Assembly: GCA_001603005.1 (NCBI GenBank)
Contig: LVAJ01000030.1
Coordinates: 243,879 to 307,878, forward strand
Source: Clostridiales bacterium Firm_04
GTDB lineage: Bacteria; Bacillota; Clostridia; Oscillospirales; Ruminococcaceae
Direction: 5' to 3'
Length of the DNA stretch: 64,000 nucleotides
In this document: one piece after another, positions 19,134 through 26,519 of the stretch
Layout: each line of letters opens with the position of its first letter
Position numbering within the stretch: the stretch's first letter is position 1
Made by a program: the position numbers and the translations under genes
Notes under the pieces: model-generated
The model's input: only the letters and a program-made list of their open reading frames with translations
Told to the model about the DNA's origin: nothing
Databases searched by the model: none

Positions 19134-20588
19134 TTAATCAGAGGATGCGACTGCGAGCCGTACCGCTTTGTATGCGCCGTCGTAGATGCCCGCTTTCTTT
19201 GCGCAGAGGATATAGCGGCACATCTGCTCGATGATATCGCCGTTCTTTTGCAGCAGCATCATCATTGCCGCGGCTTCCGCCGGCGTGCTGCATTCGTAGG
19301 TGCCGTCGCCGATCTCGGCAGCGCGGATCGCGCCCCATGCTTCATGTCCCCCGACGCGCGGCAGCATCAGCTTCGGCACCGGATAAAACGACAGCTCGCT
19401 CGGCTTTGTGATCAGCACATCCGAAATGCGCATCAGCAGATTCGTTGAATAGACCGCTGCAAAAATATCGCGGTGGCAGAATGCGTGGATGCCGTGTACC
19501 TCGCCGCGGCTGCCCTCGCCGCAGAATGCTGCCGTATCCTGAAAACGGTCGAAATGCTCCGTCAGATAGGGCTGCATTTCGGGGATCTCCTGCATAAGCT
19601 CCTTCCAGACCTGCGCATGGTCGCCGACATTGACGAGCAGCGCGGCATGATCCTTTTTGATCGCGGGCATCAGCCGGCGGATCAGCGTGACGAACAGCTG
19701 CTTCTGCGCGCCCGCGCCCCCGACCGACAGCAGCCAGCGCTTCGGCGCACCGCTCCGCATGCGGCGGATGCGCTGGGCACAGTCCGCTTCGAGATTGCTG
19801 ACGATCTCATGATCGACATAATGACCTGTGCAGACAACAGCGCCCTTCGGCATCGGTTTCAGCGGACGGCTGCCGTTCATGCCCCGCAGCGCGCGGTAGC
19901 CGAGACAGGCAGAGGGCGTCTGCACGGTATGCACCGCACCCTCGGAGAGATGCAGCGCCATCGGCCAGTTATCCGGCACCGCATTGACCACATGCGTCAG
20001 TCCTGCATGCACCGCCGCCTGCGACGGCCAGACATGCGCCGCGATAAACGGGATGTCCTTCGGAAAATCGCAGTAAACGCCGGTCATCAGCTCGGCGGTT
20101 TTCTGGTCGGAGCAGTTGTAGGACAGCCGGCGGAAGCCCTCGCTGTTCAGCGGCTCCCAGACCAGCTTGTTGAACGGCGGGAGCTGCTGCGAGAGCCGCG
20201 AGCCCAGCGAATAAAGCTGATTCTGCTCGCCGATGATCCTGCCGCATGCCGCCTCACCGAATGCATGCAGATCGAACCAGTAGGGCTGATAGCCCATCGC
20301 ATGCGCTGCGGACGCCATTGCCATTGCAATGCGGTAATGCCCGAAGCCCATGCGGATGCTGCCGATGATGATGCTGTGCGCATCGAACTGCACGGCGGGT
20401 TCCTCGCTCAGCCGCAGATTCTGCACACCGAGCAGACTGCCGATCGCGGGCGCCGGTTCGGCGGCAAGGTGGTAGATCCGGTCGCCGTCGTCGCCGTATT
20501 TCCGGCAGTATTTTTGCTTTGTATGCAGCGCTTTCCGATAGCTGCGTTCGGGCAGTTCATTGCCGAAAATGCTCTTGGATTTTTCCAT
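19134..20588 (-). CDS. GT-B-like protein of unknown substrate
   Basis: A 484-residue cytoplasmic protein. Near residue 78 it has GSIRMGFGHYRIAMAMASAA, which resembles the N-terminal acceptor loop of MurG and diacylglycerol glucosyltransferases; later come a Gly-rich turn SVGGAGAQ near 283 and a conserved-looking VPDNWPMALHLSEGAVHTVQ block. This suggests a two-domain GT-B fold, but I cannot name the family with certainty. The start at 20588 has AGGAGA at good spacing. It is divergent from the TetR gene across a shared operator, so it probably belongs to that regulon together with the GPH transporter. Confidence 0.7.
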   Translation of the reverse strand: MEKSKSIFGNELPERSYRKALHTKQKYCRKYGDDGDRIYHLAAEPAPAIGSLLGVQNLRLSEEPAVQFDAHSIIIGSIRMGFGHYRIAMAMASAAHAMGYQPYWFDLHAFGEAACGRIIGEQNQLYSLGSRLSQQLPPFNKLVWEPLNSEGFRRLSYNCSDQKTAELMTGVYCDFPKDIPFIAAHVWPSQAAVHAGLTHVVNAVPDNWPMALHLSEGAVHTVQTPSACLGYRALRGMNGSRPLKPMPKGAVVCTGHYVDHEIVSNLEADCAQRIRRMRSGAPKRWLLSVGGAGAQKQLFVTLIRRLMPAIKKDHAALLVNVGDHAQVWKELMQEIPEMQPYLTEHFDRFQDTAAFCGEGSRGEVHGIHAFCHRDIFAAVYSTNLLMRISDVLITKPSELSFYPVPKLMLPRVGGHEAWGAIRAAEIGDGTYECSTPAEAAAMMMLLQKNGDIIEQMCRYILCAKKAGIYDGAYKAVRLAVASSD

Positions 20589-20607
20589 AAAAATGTTCTC
20601 CTGCCAC

Positions 20608-20636
20608 TTGACAAACCGAAAATAATATGCTAGACT
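20608..20636 (+). promoter_or_regulatory. Promoter of the tetR-GPH unit
   Basis: TTGACA, 17 bases, TAGACT. The -10 box overlaps the first operator half-site. Confidence 0.65.
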
Positions 20637-20687
20637 ATCATTATGGGATGATAGCCGGACTATCATCTCTGATACCCAGTCTATCAT
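20633..20687. promoter_or_regulatory. TetR operator array
   Basis: CTATCAT occurs three times (20635-20641, 20660-20666, 20681-20687) and its complement ATGATAG once (20648-20654). The first copy and the inverted copy form a palindrome with a 6-base centre, and the inverted copy with the second copy form a GATGATAG / CTATCATC palindrome with a 5-base centre. The array lies between two divergent genes, as expected for an autoregulated TetR protein. Confidence 0.82.
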
Positions 20688-20706
20688 AAAATAGGAGGTT
20701 TGTCAA

Positions 20707-21354
20707 GTGGAAAATCAACATTCACACGAAAGTCTGAAGACCAAGCGGATCGGACGCGCTGTGGAAATCAGCGCAGAAATGTTTTTGAAGCAGGGCATTG
20801 AAGCTGTGAAAATGACGGACATTGCAGATGCCTGCGGTGTCGGTGTGGCGACGCTTTACCGCTATTTCGGAACAAAAACCGCAATCACAATTGCTGCAAT
20901 GACCTACCTCTGGACGGAGCTGAAGGAGAAATTCCGCGGCGTTTTTGAATCGCAGGCGTTTCTCAGTCAGACCGGCTGCAAGCGCATCCATGACCTCATG
21001 CGGATGTATCTGCAATTGTTTGACATGCATCCGGGCTTTATGAAGCTGCTCGGAGAATTTGACCTCATGCTGATCCGCGAGGAAGTGCCGAAGGCTGCCC
21101 TCTACGACTACGAACGCTCGGTCATCAATTTTTACCCGACGGTCGAGGCGTCGTTTCAGGCGGGCGTGCAGGACGGCTCTGTGCGCGGAGACATTGATTT
21201 CAAGCTGTTTTATCTGACGATCACGCATTCAATGATGGAGCTTTGCAAGAAGATTTTGCAGGGCGAGCTGTTGCCCTCGGATGATTTCACCGACGGCAAG
21301 GCAGAGCTGAATATGCTGATTGATATGGCGATCTCCTATCTTCGGAAGGACTGA
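20707..21354 (+). CDS. TetR/AcrR family transcriptional regulator
   Basis: A 215-residue repressor-type protein. Residues 12-58 form the DNA-binding domain, with the helix-turn-helix IADACGVGVATLYRYFGTK; the remaining helical part would bind a ligand and dimerise. Translation starts at a GTG (20707) with AGGAGG eight bases upstream; no ATG is available. It lies next to an operator array and 29 bases before the transporter, which it probably controls together with the divergent gene. Confidence 0.92.
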   Translation: MENQHSHESLKTKRIGRAVEISAEMFLKQGIEAVKMTDIADACGVGVATLYRYFGTKTAITIAAMTYLWTELKEKFRGVFESQAFLSQTGCKRIHDLMRMYLQLFDMHPGFMKLLGEFDLMLIREEVPKAALYDYERSVINFYPTVEASFQAGVQDGSVRGDIDFKLFYLTITHSMMELCKKILQGELLPSDDFTDGKAELNMLIDMAISYLRKD

Positions 21355-21383
21355 CAACGGTTTTTGCGAAGGAAGGGATCGGG

Positions 21384-22775
21384 ATGGCTGAAAAGAAAAT
21401 CGCAGCCAACGGGCTGCTTTGGATCTTTGCGATCGGACAGCTTGGCTGGTCGCTGCTGTCCGGAATCATCGCAAGCTGGCTGGTGTTCTTTTTCCAGCCG
21501 AGTGCGCAGGAGCTTGCTGCGGGGCAAACGCTGTTTCTGCCGCAGGGAACCGTGCTCGGCGTGACGGCGATCGGTCTTATTACCGCAGTGGGGCGCATTT
21601 TCGACGCCGTAACGGATCCGCTGATCGCGGGAAAATCCGACAGCCTGCGGCACAGGCTCGGCAGGCGCATTCCGTTTATGCGGATCGCAGCGATCCCGTT
21701 CGGGCTTTCCGCGGTGCTGATGTTCTGCACGCCGTTTTCCAGCGAAAGCGGGCTGAATGCCGCGTGGCTGTTTGTCTTTGCGATGCTGTTCTATTTCTGC
21801 CTGACCTGCTATGTCACGCCGTATAATGCGCTGATCCCGGAGCTCGGCAGAACGCAGAACGCGCGCATCAATCTTTCGACGTTTATTTCGGTGACCTATT
21901 TCTTCGGCACGGCGATCGCCTATCTCGTGCCGAATCTTGCGGGGCTGTTCGCGGAAAAAGCGGGCTATGCCGGAAGCTATCGCATTACCATTGCGATCCT
22001 CGCGGCATTTGCAGTCGTCTGCATGCTGATCCCGGCGTTCCTGATCGACGAGAACACCTACGCCGACACGGAGCCGAGCAGCGCCTCGGCATTCCGCTCG
22101 CTGACGGAGACATTCCGGAACAAAGCGTTCCGCATTTTCGTCTGCTCGGATATCCTTTACTGGATCGGGCTGACGCTGTTTCAGACAGGGCTTTCGTATT
22201 ACATCACGGTGCTCATGGGGCTGGAATCCTCGATGACCTTTCCGCTGTTTGCCGCGATGACGGTGATGTCGCTTGCCTGCTATCCGGCGGTCAATGCGAT
22301 CTCCAAGAAAATCGGCAAAAAGAAGCTGATCGCATTCGCGTTCCTGTTCTTCTCATTTGCGTTTCTGGTGACGGCAGGCGCCGGACTGACGCCGGTTCCG
22401 CCGCTTGCATACGGCATTCTGGTCGCGGTTCTCGCGGCTGTGCCAATGGCGATCCTCGGCATTCTGCCGCAGGCGGTCGTCGCGGATATCGCCGAGGCGG
22501 ACAAGCTGAAAACCGGCGAGAGCCGGCAGGGGATGTTCTATGCGGCGCGGACGTTCGCCTACAAGATCGGGCAGTCGGCAGCGATGCTGCTGTTCACGAG
22601 CATTGCGACGATCGGCAGGGAGATCCCTGCGGGTGAGAAAGGCTTCGGCATGGGCTACCGCCTGACGGCGCTGCTTGCGGCGGCGCTCTGTCTGCTCGGC
22701 GGGCTGGTCTTTCTGCGGTATAACGAAAAGCGCGTCCTTGCGGAGATCCATGCGGATACAGAGCCGAAAGCATAA
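21384..22775 (+). CDS. GPH-type sugar:cation symporter (MFS)
   Basis: A 463-residue protein with twelve membrane helices. The loop between helices 2 and 3 reads GRIFDAVTDPLIAGKSD, the glycoside-pentoside-hexuronide signature found in MelB and XynP-like carriers; the central cytoplasmic loop and RRIPFM segment also fit. It should import a glycoside or oligosaccharide with a cation. AAGGGA precedes the start at 21384. It is in one unit with the TetR gene. Confidence 0.9.
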   Translation: MAEKKIAANGLLWIFAIGQLGWSLLSGIIASWLVFFFQPSAQELAAGQTLFLPQGTVLGVTAIGLITAVGRIFDAVTDPLIAGKSDSLRHRLGRRIPFMRIAAIPFGLSAVLMFCTPFSSESGLNAAWLFVFAMLFYFCLTCYVTPYNALIPELGRTQNARINLSTFISVTYFFGTAIAYLVPNLAGLFAEKAGYAGSYRITIAILAAFAVVCMLIPAFLIDENTYADTEPSSASAFRSLTETFRNKAFRIFVCSDILYWIGLTLFQTGLSYYITVLMGLESSMTFPLFAAMTVMSLACYPAVNAISKKIGKKKLIAFAFLFFSFAFLVTAGAGLTPVPPLAYGILVAVLAAVPMAILGILPQAVVADIAEADKLKTGESRQGMFYAARTFAYKIGQSAAMLLFTSIATIGREIPAGEKGFGMGYRLTALLAAALCLLGGLVFLRYNEKRVLAEIHADTEPKA

Positions 22776-22785
22776 CAACAAAAAA

Positions 22786-22814
22786 ACGGGGCATCCCTCA
22801 GCGGGGTGCTCCGT
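22786..22814. terminator. Hairpin terminator, T run on minus strand
   Basis: Twelve-base arms 22786-22797 and 22803-22814 with two wobble pairs. The T run (seven) is on the minus strand, so it acts as a second stop for the minus-strand RNA at 22838-23420; on the plus strand it follows the transporter gene without a T run. Confidence 0.7.
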
Positions 22815-22837
22815 TGTGTTATCCGATGACATACTAT

Positions 22838-23420
22838 ATAAAAAGAACCAGCAGCACTGTCTGCACGGGTTGACAATGCTGCTAGTTCTTTTTGACACCG
22901 CTCTGCTTCCGGCCTATACCATACCTTCCGCATTGCTGACTGTGATCTGCCGGCATCGGTAACACATCCTTTCCTTTTGATTTCACCGGACTTTCGCGCG
23001 GTACGGGGACTGTATGTTCGCAATCCGTATCCACGGACTTCAGAACCTGTACATTGGAAACACATCCTTCTGCAATTCTGCCGTATTGACCGCTCCTGCG
23101 GTTCCTGTCGGTAACGGATCTCAGCCGTTTTCCGGGTATCACATCGGAGACACGCCCTTTCATTTGGATTCGGTTCATCTGAACCGGCGGATTTTCCTCT
23201 TTCCTTGAACCGGATTTTATCCGTTGCTGAACCTCTGCATCGGATTCACGTCCTTTACATATTATTTGTTATCAGATTGACTTTTTAATCTTAGACCGGA
23301 TCTCATCCGTCGCTGTACTTCTGCATCGGAAGCACATCCTTTCTGTTAGAATTGTGCGGATTTTGTTGTCAGCCCATTGGGAACGCCTCCATTTCTTTCG
23401 GTGTTTCTTGTTCTGTTCTT
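22838..23420 (-). ncRNA. Predicted structured RNA with six tandem GGA/AUG units
   Basis: A consensus promoter (23427-23455) and a strong terminator (22844-22889) frame a transcript of about 580 nt with no long reading frame. It contains six imperfect units, 51-99 bases apart, whose cores lie near 23382, 23329, 23242, 23148, 23060 and 22961. The consensus core is AAAGGAYGUGNNUCCGAUG. In units 2 and 3 the core is followed by a stem-loop RACGGAU-NNN-AUCCGGUY whose outer base pairs differ but stay complementary (GAC/GUC versus AAC/GUU); units 4 and 5 have related stems. Either a structured regulatory RNA or an array of mini-ORFs could explain it. Promoter and terminator are direct; function is inference. 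Confidence 0.6.
22844..22889. terminator. Strong bidirectional terminator
   Basis: Arms 22844-22861 and 22872-22889, 18 pairs with two imperfect ones, flanked by a T run in both directions. It ends the minus-strand RNA and probably also the tetR-transporter unit on the plus strand. Confidence 0.88.
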
Positions 23421-23426
23421 GTCTGT

Positions 23427-23455
23427 ATTATACCACAAGATTTCAGGCTTGTCAA
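23427..23455 (-). promoter_or_regulatory. Consensus promoter of the predicted RNA
   Basis: On the minus strand exact TTGACA, 17 bases, exact TATAAT. No protein gene lies downstream; it reads straight into the repeat-bearing region. Confidence 0.9.
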
Positions 23456-23685
23456 TAGCTTTTGTGAGATTTCTATAAATATTTATAATCTAACAATAAA
23501 GCGTGCGCAATAAATGGGCTGTTTTGTGCAGATTTACCAACAAATGCAAAAAAATACAGTCCCGGAAGGGCTGCGTTTTCCGCGGAAAACAGGGAAAAAT
23601 CGGAATCTGCGTGTGAAAATTAGCCAAACGCAATAGGGCAAAAATATGCACTTTGTTGAATCTTTACAATTTGGGAAAAAAGGCT

Positions 23686-23713
23686 TGCAATTTCCGGAGA
23701 AGAATGCTATAAT
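23686..23713 (+). promoter_or_regulatory. Promoter of the large dockerin protein gene
   Basis: TTGCAA, 16 bases, TATAAT with an extended TGC, leaving a leader of about 115 bases. Confidence 0.8.
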
Positions 23714-23835
23714 GTCAATATGTATATGTGTCCCAGTACGCAAAAGGAATCGAAAACAGGCTGTACCAGACCCGCTTTCAGCCCGAACCTGCGACACATC
23801 CCGTACATAATCTATCTAAAAGAGGAGAGGTTTGA

Positions 23836-26199
23836 ATGAAATCACTTTTTAAGCGTACACTTGCAGCCGCTACCGGTTCGATTCTCGCACTGAGCCAGTT
23901 CGCAGCAGTTACAGCAAATGTGAACGTCACTGCTGCTGACGAAACACCTGCTGCATCCAGCTCTGCTGTGACGATCGACAAGGATTTTGTCCTGTTTGTT
24001 CCGATTGATGAGAAGGAGCCGATGAACGGTCTCCATTCCGATTGGAATGACAAGCTCGAGACTGCACTCATGGGCACCACTGATAAGACCTTTACATTTG
24101 GTCTGGAGAGAGGCAAGACCGAGGCAAAGAAGATCATGCTGTGGTCTGACCGCATCGACTCTGCTACCGCAGACGAGATCCTCGCAGCGGTCTCTGCAGC
24201 AACTGTAAAAACCACCAGCGACGGCAAGGGTACTGCTGAAATCGAGATCGCAGATCTCGGTCAGATCGCAGGCCGCCTGATCGAGCAGGAAATGCGCATT
24301 CAGAATGACGGCAAGGAAGGCACTGTCGGCGGCAAGCCGGTCGAGGCTGACTGGTCCAAGCTGAACCTGAGCGGCAAGGTCAAGGTCGAGGCGGAGACTG
24401 ACTTCGCAAAGAAGACCGTTTCCTATCAGGTCACCTTCATTGATGAGAAGGGCACTGAGTACAAGGACTACAAGGGCATTGAGCAGTATGTGCTCGCAAA
24501 GGTCGATGAGGCTGCTGCACTGCTGAAGGATGCTGCTGTAAAGAACGGCGGCAACACCGCAAAGTTCAACGATAAGCTTGACAAGTACGTCGCAAAGGCG
24601 AAGAAGGGCGAAGGCTACATCGCAAAGATGGTCGAGGCTGTTCAGGCGATCACCGCGACAAACTCCACGCCGGACGGACTTTACACCGATTACACCGGCA
24701 AGCTTGTCGATGCTGCAAAGAGCGTTGGCGCACCGGATTACTACACCAACAAGGCTGTCAACAAGTTCAACGAGGAGAAGCCGGCTACGGTTTCCCAGTT
24801 CTGGACGGACGAGCGTGTGCAGAAGGCATACGACAAGGCAGTTGATCTCGTCAAGGAGAACTTCGGCGAGTATGTTGACGTCACCCTGAAGCTTTCTGAT
24901 ATCCAGAGCATCGTTGAGGGCGCAAACAGCGCTGAGTACACCGTTCCGAACGGCTACTCCGTTGAGGCGATCCTGAACATCGACGATGACAAGGCTGATG
25001 AGGTTGCACAGGCAATCAGAGACAAGCACGAGGCAGAGTGGCTCGCAAACGGCTACAAGATCGTTTCGATCGACTCCTCCAAGAAGATCACCGCAAAGGC
25101 TGATACCGAGTATGTCATGAAGGGCGAGCTCTTCTATGATGTCGAGCGTATCATCAATGTCGTGACCGAGCCGATCACCACGACGACCACCACGACTTCT
25201 GTCTCCAGCGAGACCACGACCACCACAACGGTCACTGATTCCAACACCACGCCGAGCGAGACCACCTCGACGGATACCGACACCAACACCACTCCGACGC
25301 AGACCGAGACCACCTCGACGGATACTGACACCAACACTACTCCGACCGAGACCACTCCGACCGAGACCACTCCGACGGATACTGACACCAACACCACTCC
25401 GACACAGACCGAGACCACTCCAGCAACCTACGCTTCCTTCGAGTTCGAGGGCATCGAGGATGAAGGTCTGGTTTACTGGTCTGAGGAAGACAGCAAGTTC
25501 GATCTTTCCAAGCTGAGCGTTTCGCTGCACTTCTATGAGGGCGGCATTGAGCAGGTCCGCAAGACCGTTGATGTGACCGGCGCATTCGAGGCTGAGTACG
25601 ACAATCCGTCCCAGCTGACCATGCCGGAAAAAACCGGTCTGACTGTTGCATCTGTCTACTTCAAGCTGACCGATGAAGCAGCTGTCCAGAAGGCGATCAC
25701 CGATGCAGGTTACTCCGATCTGATCGAGGAGCAGGGCATCAAGAACGGTCTGGAAGCAGGCAAGTTCTCTGTTTACCTTGTTCTCCGCGGCGATACGAAC
25801 CTCGACGGCAAGGTCGGTGTTCAGGATTCGCAGCTCGCACTGGTTTACTACACCGAAACGAAGGTTGCGCAGAAGGACGCAAGCGAGCTTCTGAACGATC
25901 CGGATTGCATCTACCTTGAGGACAAGGGCGCGGATCAGGTCGCATTCTTCCCGTATTCGCACTATGCAATGGATGTTGACGGCAACGGCGAGATCACGGT
26001 TGAGGATTCGCAGAACATCCTGAAGTACTACACTGAGATCAATGTTTCCGGTAACGACGATGTGACTTGGGATCATGCAAAGATCTTCGGTGAGAAGAAG
26101 ATTCCGAGAGAGGATCTCCACGCTGAGCCGCTCGGCCGCGACACCTACGCTGCTGAGTATGTCGGTCTCAGAAAGAAGCTCGCAGAGCAGGGCAACTGA
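23836..26199 (+). CDS. Large secreted dockerin protein, N-terminal region unknown
   Basis: The 787-residue product has a signal peptide (1 to about 34), a Lys/Glu/Ala-rich region of about 400 residues that I do not recognise, a Thr-Glu-Asp-Pro linker with repeated TSTDTDTNTTPT units (about 443-530), an Ig-like or X-type module (about 531-645) and a dockerin. The dockerin's two calcium loops (GDTNLDGKVGVQD near 651 and DVDGNGEITVEDSQ near 712) are about 60 residues apart, well over the usual spacing. It ends with a basic extension. Codon use is strongly biased to a few codons (CTG, GAG, AAG, GAC), suggesting high expression. AGGAGAGG precedes the start. A structural or substrate-binding cellulosome part is possible; no catalytic site was seen. 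Confidence 0.85.
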   Translation: MKSLFKRTLAAATGSILALSQFAAVTANVNVTAADETPAASSSAVTIDKDFVLFVPIDEKEPMNGLHSDWNDKLETALMGTTDKTFTFGLERGKTEAKKIMLWSDRIDSATADEILAAVSAATVKTTSDGKGTAEIEIADLGQIAGRLIEQEMRIQNDGKEGTVGGKPVEADWSKLNLSGKVKVEAETDFAKKTVSYQVTFIDEKGTEYKDYKGIEQYVLAKVDEAAALLKDAAVKNGGNTAKFNDKLDKYVAKAKKGEGYIAKMVEAVQAITATNSTPDGLYTDYTGKLVDAAKSVGAPDYYTNKAVNKFNEEKPATVSQFWTDERVQKAYDKAVDLVKENFGEYVDVTLKLSDIQSIVEGANSAEYTVPNGYSVEAILNIDDDKADEVAQAIRDKHEAEWLANGYKIVSIDSSKKITAKADTEYVMKGELFYDVERIINVVTEPITTTTTTTSVSSETTTTTTVTDSNTTPSETTSTDTDTNTTPTQTETTSTDTDTNTTPTETTPTETTPTDTDTNTTPTQTETTPATYASFEFEGIEDEGLVYWSEEDSKFDLSKLSVSLHFYEGGIEQVRKTVDVTGAFEAEYDNPSQLTMPEKTGLTVASVYFKLTDEAAVQKAITDAGYSDLIEEQGIKNGLEAGKFSVYLVLRGDTNLDGKVGVQDSQLALVYYTETKVAQKDASELLNDPDCIYLEDKGADQVAFFPYSHYAMDVDGNGEITVEDSQNILKYYTEINVSGNDDVTWDHAKIFGEKKIPREDLHAEPLGRDTYAAEYVGLRKKLAEQGN

Positions 26200-26224
26200 T
26201 CTGAAACCTGAATCCAAATCAAAG

Positions 26225-26252
26225 AGAGCACAGCTTCGGCTGTGCTCTTTTT
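26225..26252 (+). terminator. Terminator after the large dockerin gene
   Basis: Perfect 10-bp arms 26225-26234 and 26239-26248 closed by a TTCG tetraloop and followed by a T run. Confidence 0.95.
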
Positions 26253-26277
26253 TGCGTATCAATTGGCAATGAAAAGT

Positions 26278-26316
26278 CCCCGCACAGCAGCACCGGACCG
26301 TGTCTGCCGTGCGGGG
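26278..26316. repeat. Inverted repeat in the intergenic gap
   Basis: Arms CCCCGCAC (26278-26285) and GTGCGGGG (26309-26316) with further partial pairing inside. No T run; role unknown. The rest of 26253-26475 shows nothing else. Confidence 0.5.
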
Positions 26317-26475
26317 GATCTCTTTGTATGAGGTATCATGTATCCGTGCGCGGGGATTCGCACACAGAGCGCATCGTGAATCAGCCGTACAGAGCGCCTG
26401 CATTGCGGCATCGGAAATGCTTCGGTATCGGGATACCGCCGGACAGAAACGCGCCTGCTGCGCGCGGATACAGCA

Positions 26476-26512
26476 ATGCCGCGGCTGCATATCCATTGCG
26501 AAGCCGCGGCAT
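26476..26512. terminator. Hairpin just after lgt
   Basis: Perfect 11-bp arms 26476-26486 and 26502-26512, eight bases beyond the lgt stop on the minus strand. There is no good T run, so it may be a processing or RNA-stabilising hairpin at the end of the long minus-strand unit. Confidence 0.5.
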
Positions 26513-26519
26513 CAGCATA

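Noticed and set aside
22882..23178. 98-codon minus-strand frame inside the predicted RNA, considered as a repeat protein
   Set aside because: Stops interrupt the other units in the same frame, and conservation follows the stems and the GGA/AUG core more than the peptide.
22920..23440. Plus-strand transcript through the repeat units
   Set aside because: A TTGACA-17-TATACC-like box near 22891-22919 exists, but the -10 is poor and no terminator follows on that strand; the minus strand has both signals in consensus form.
23842..26496. 884-codon open frame on the minus strand opposite the large dockerin gene
   Set aside because: It has no ribosome site or family features, and it arises because the sense gene uses very few codons. 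The plus-strand gene has signal peptide, linker and dockerin.
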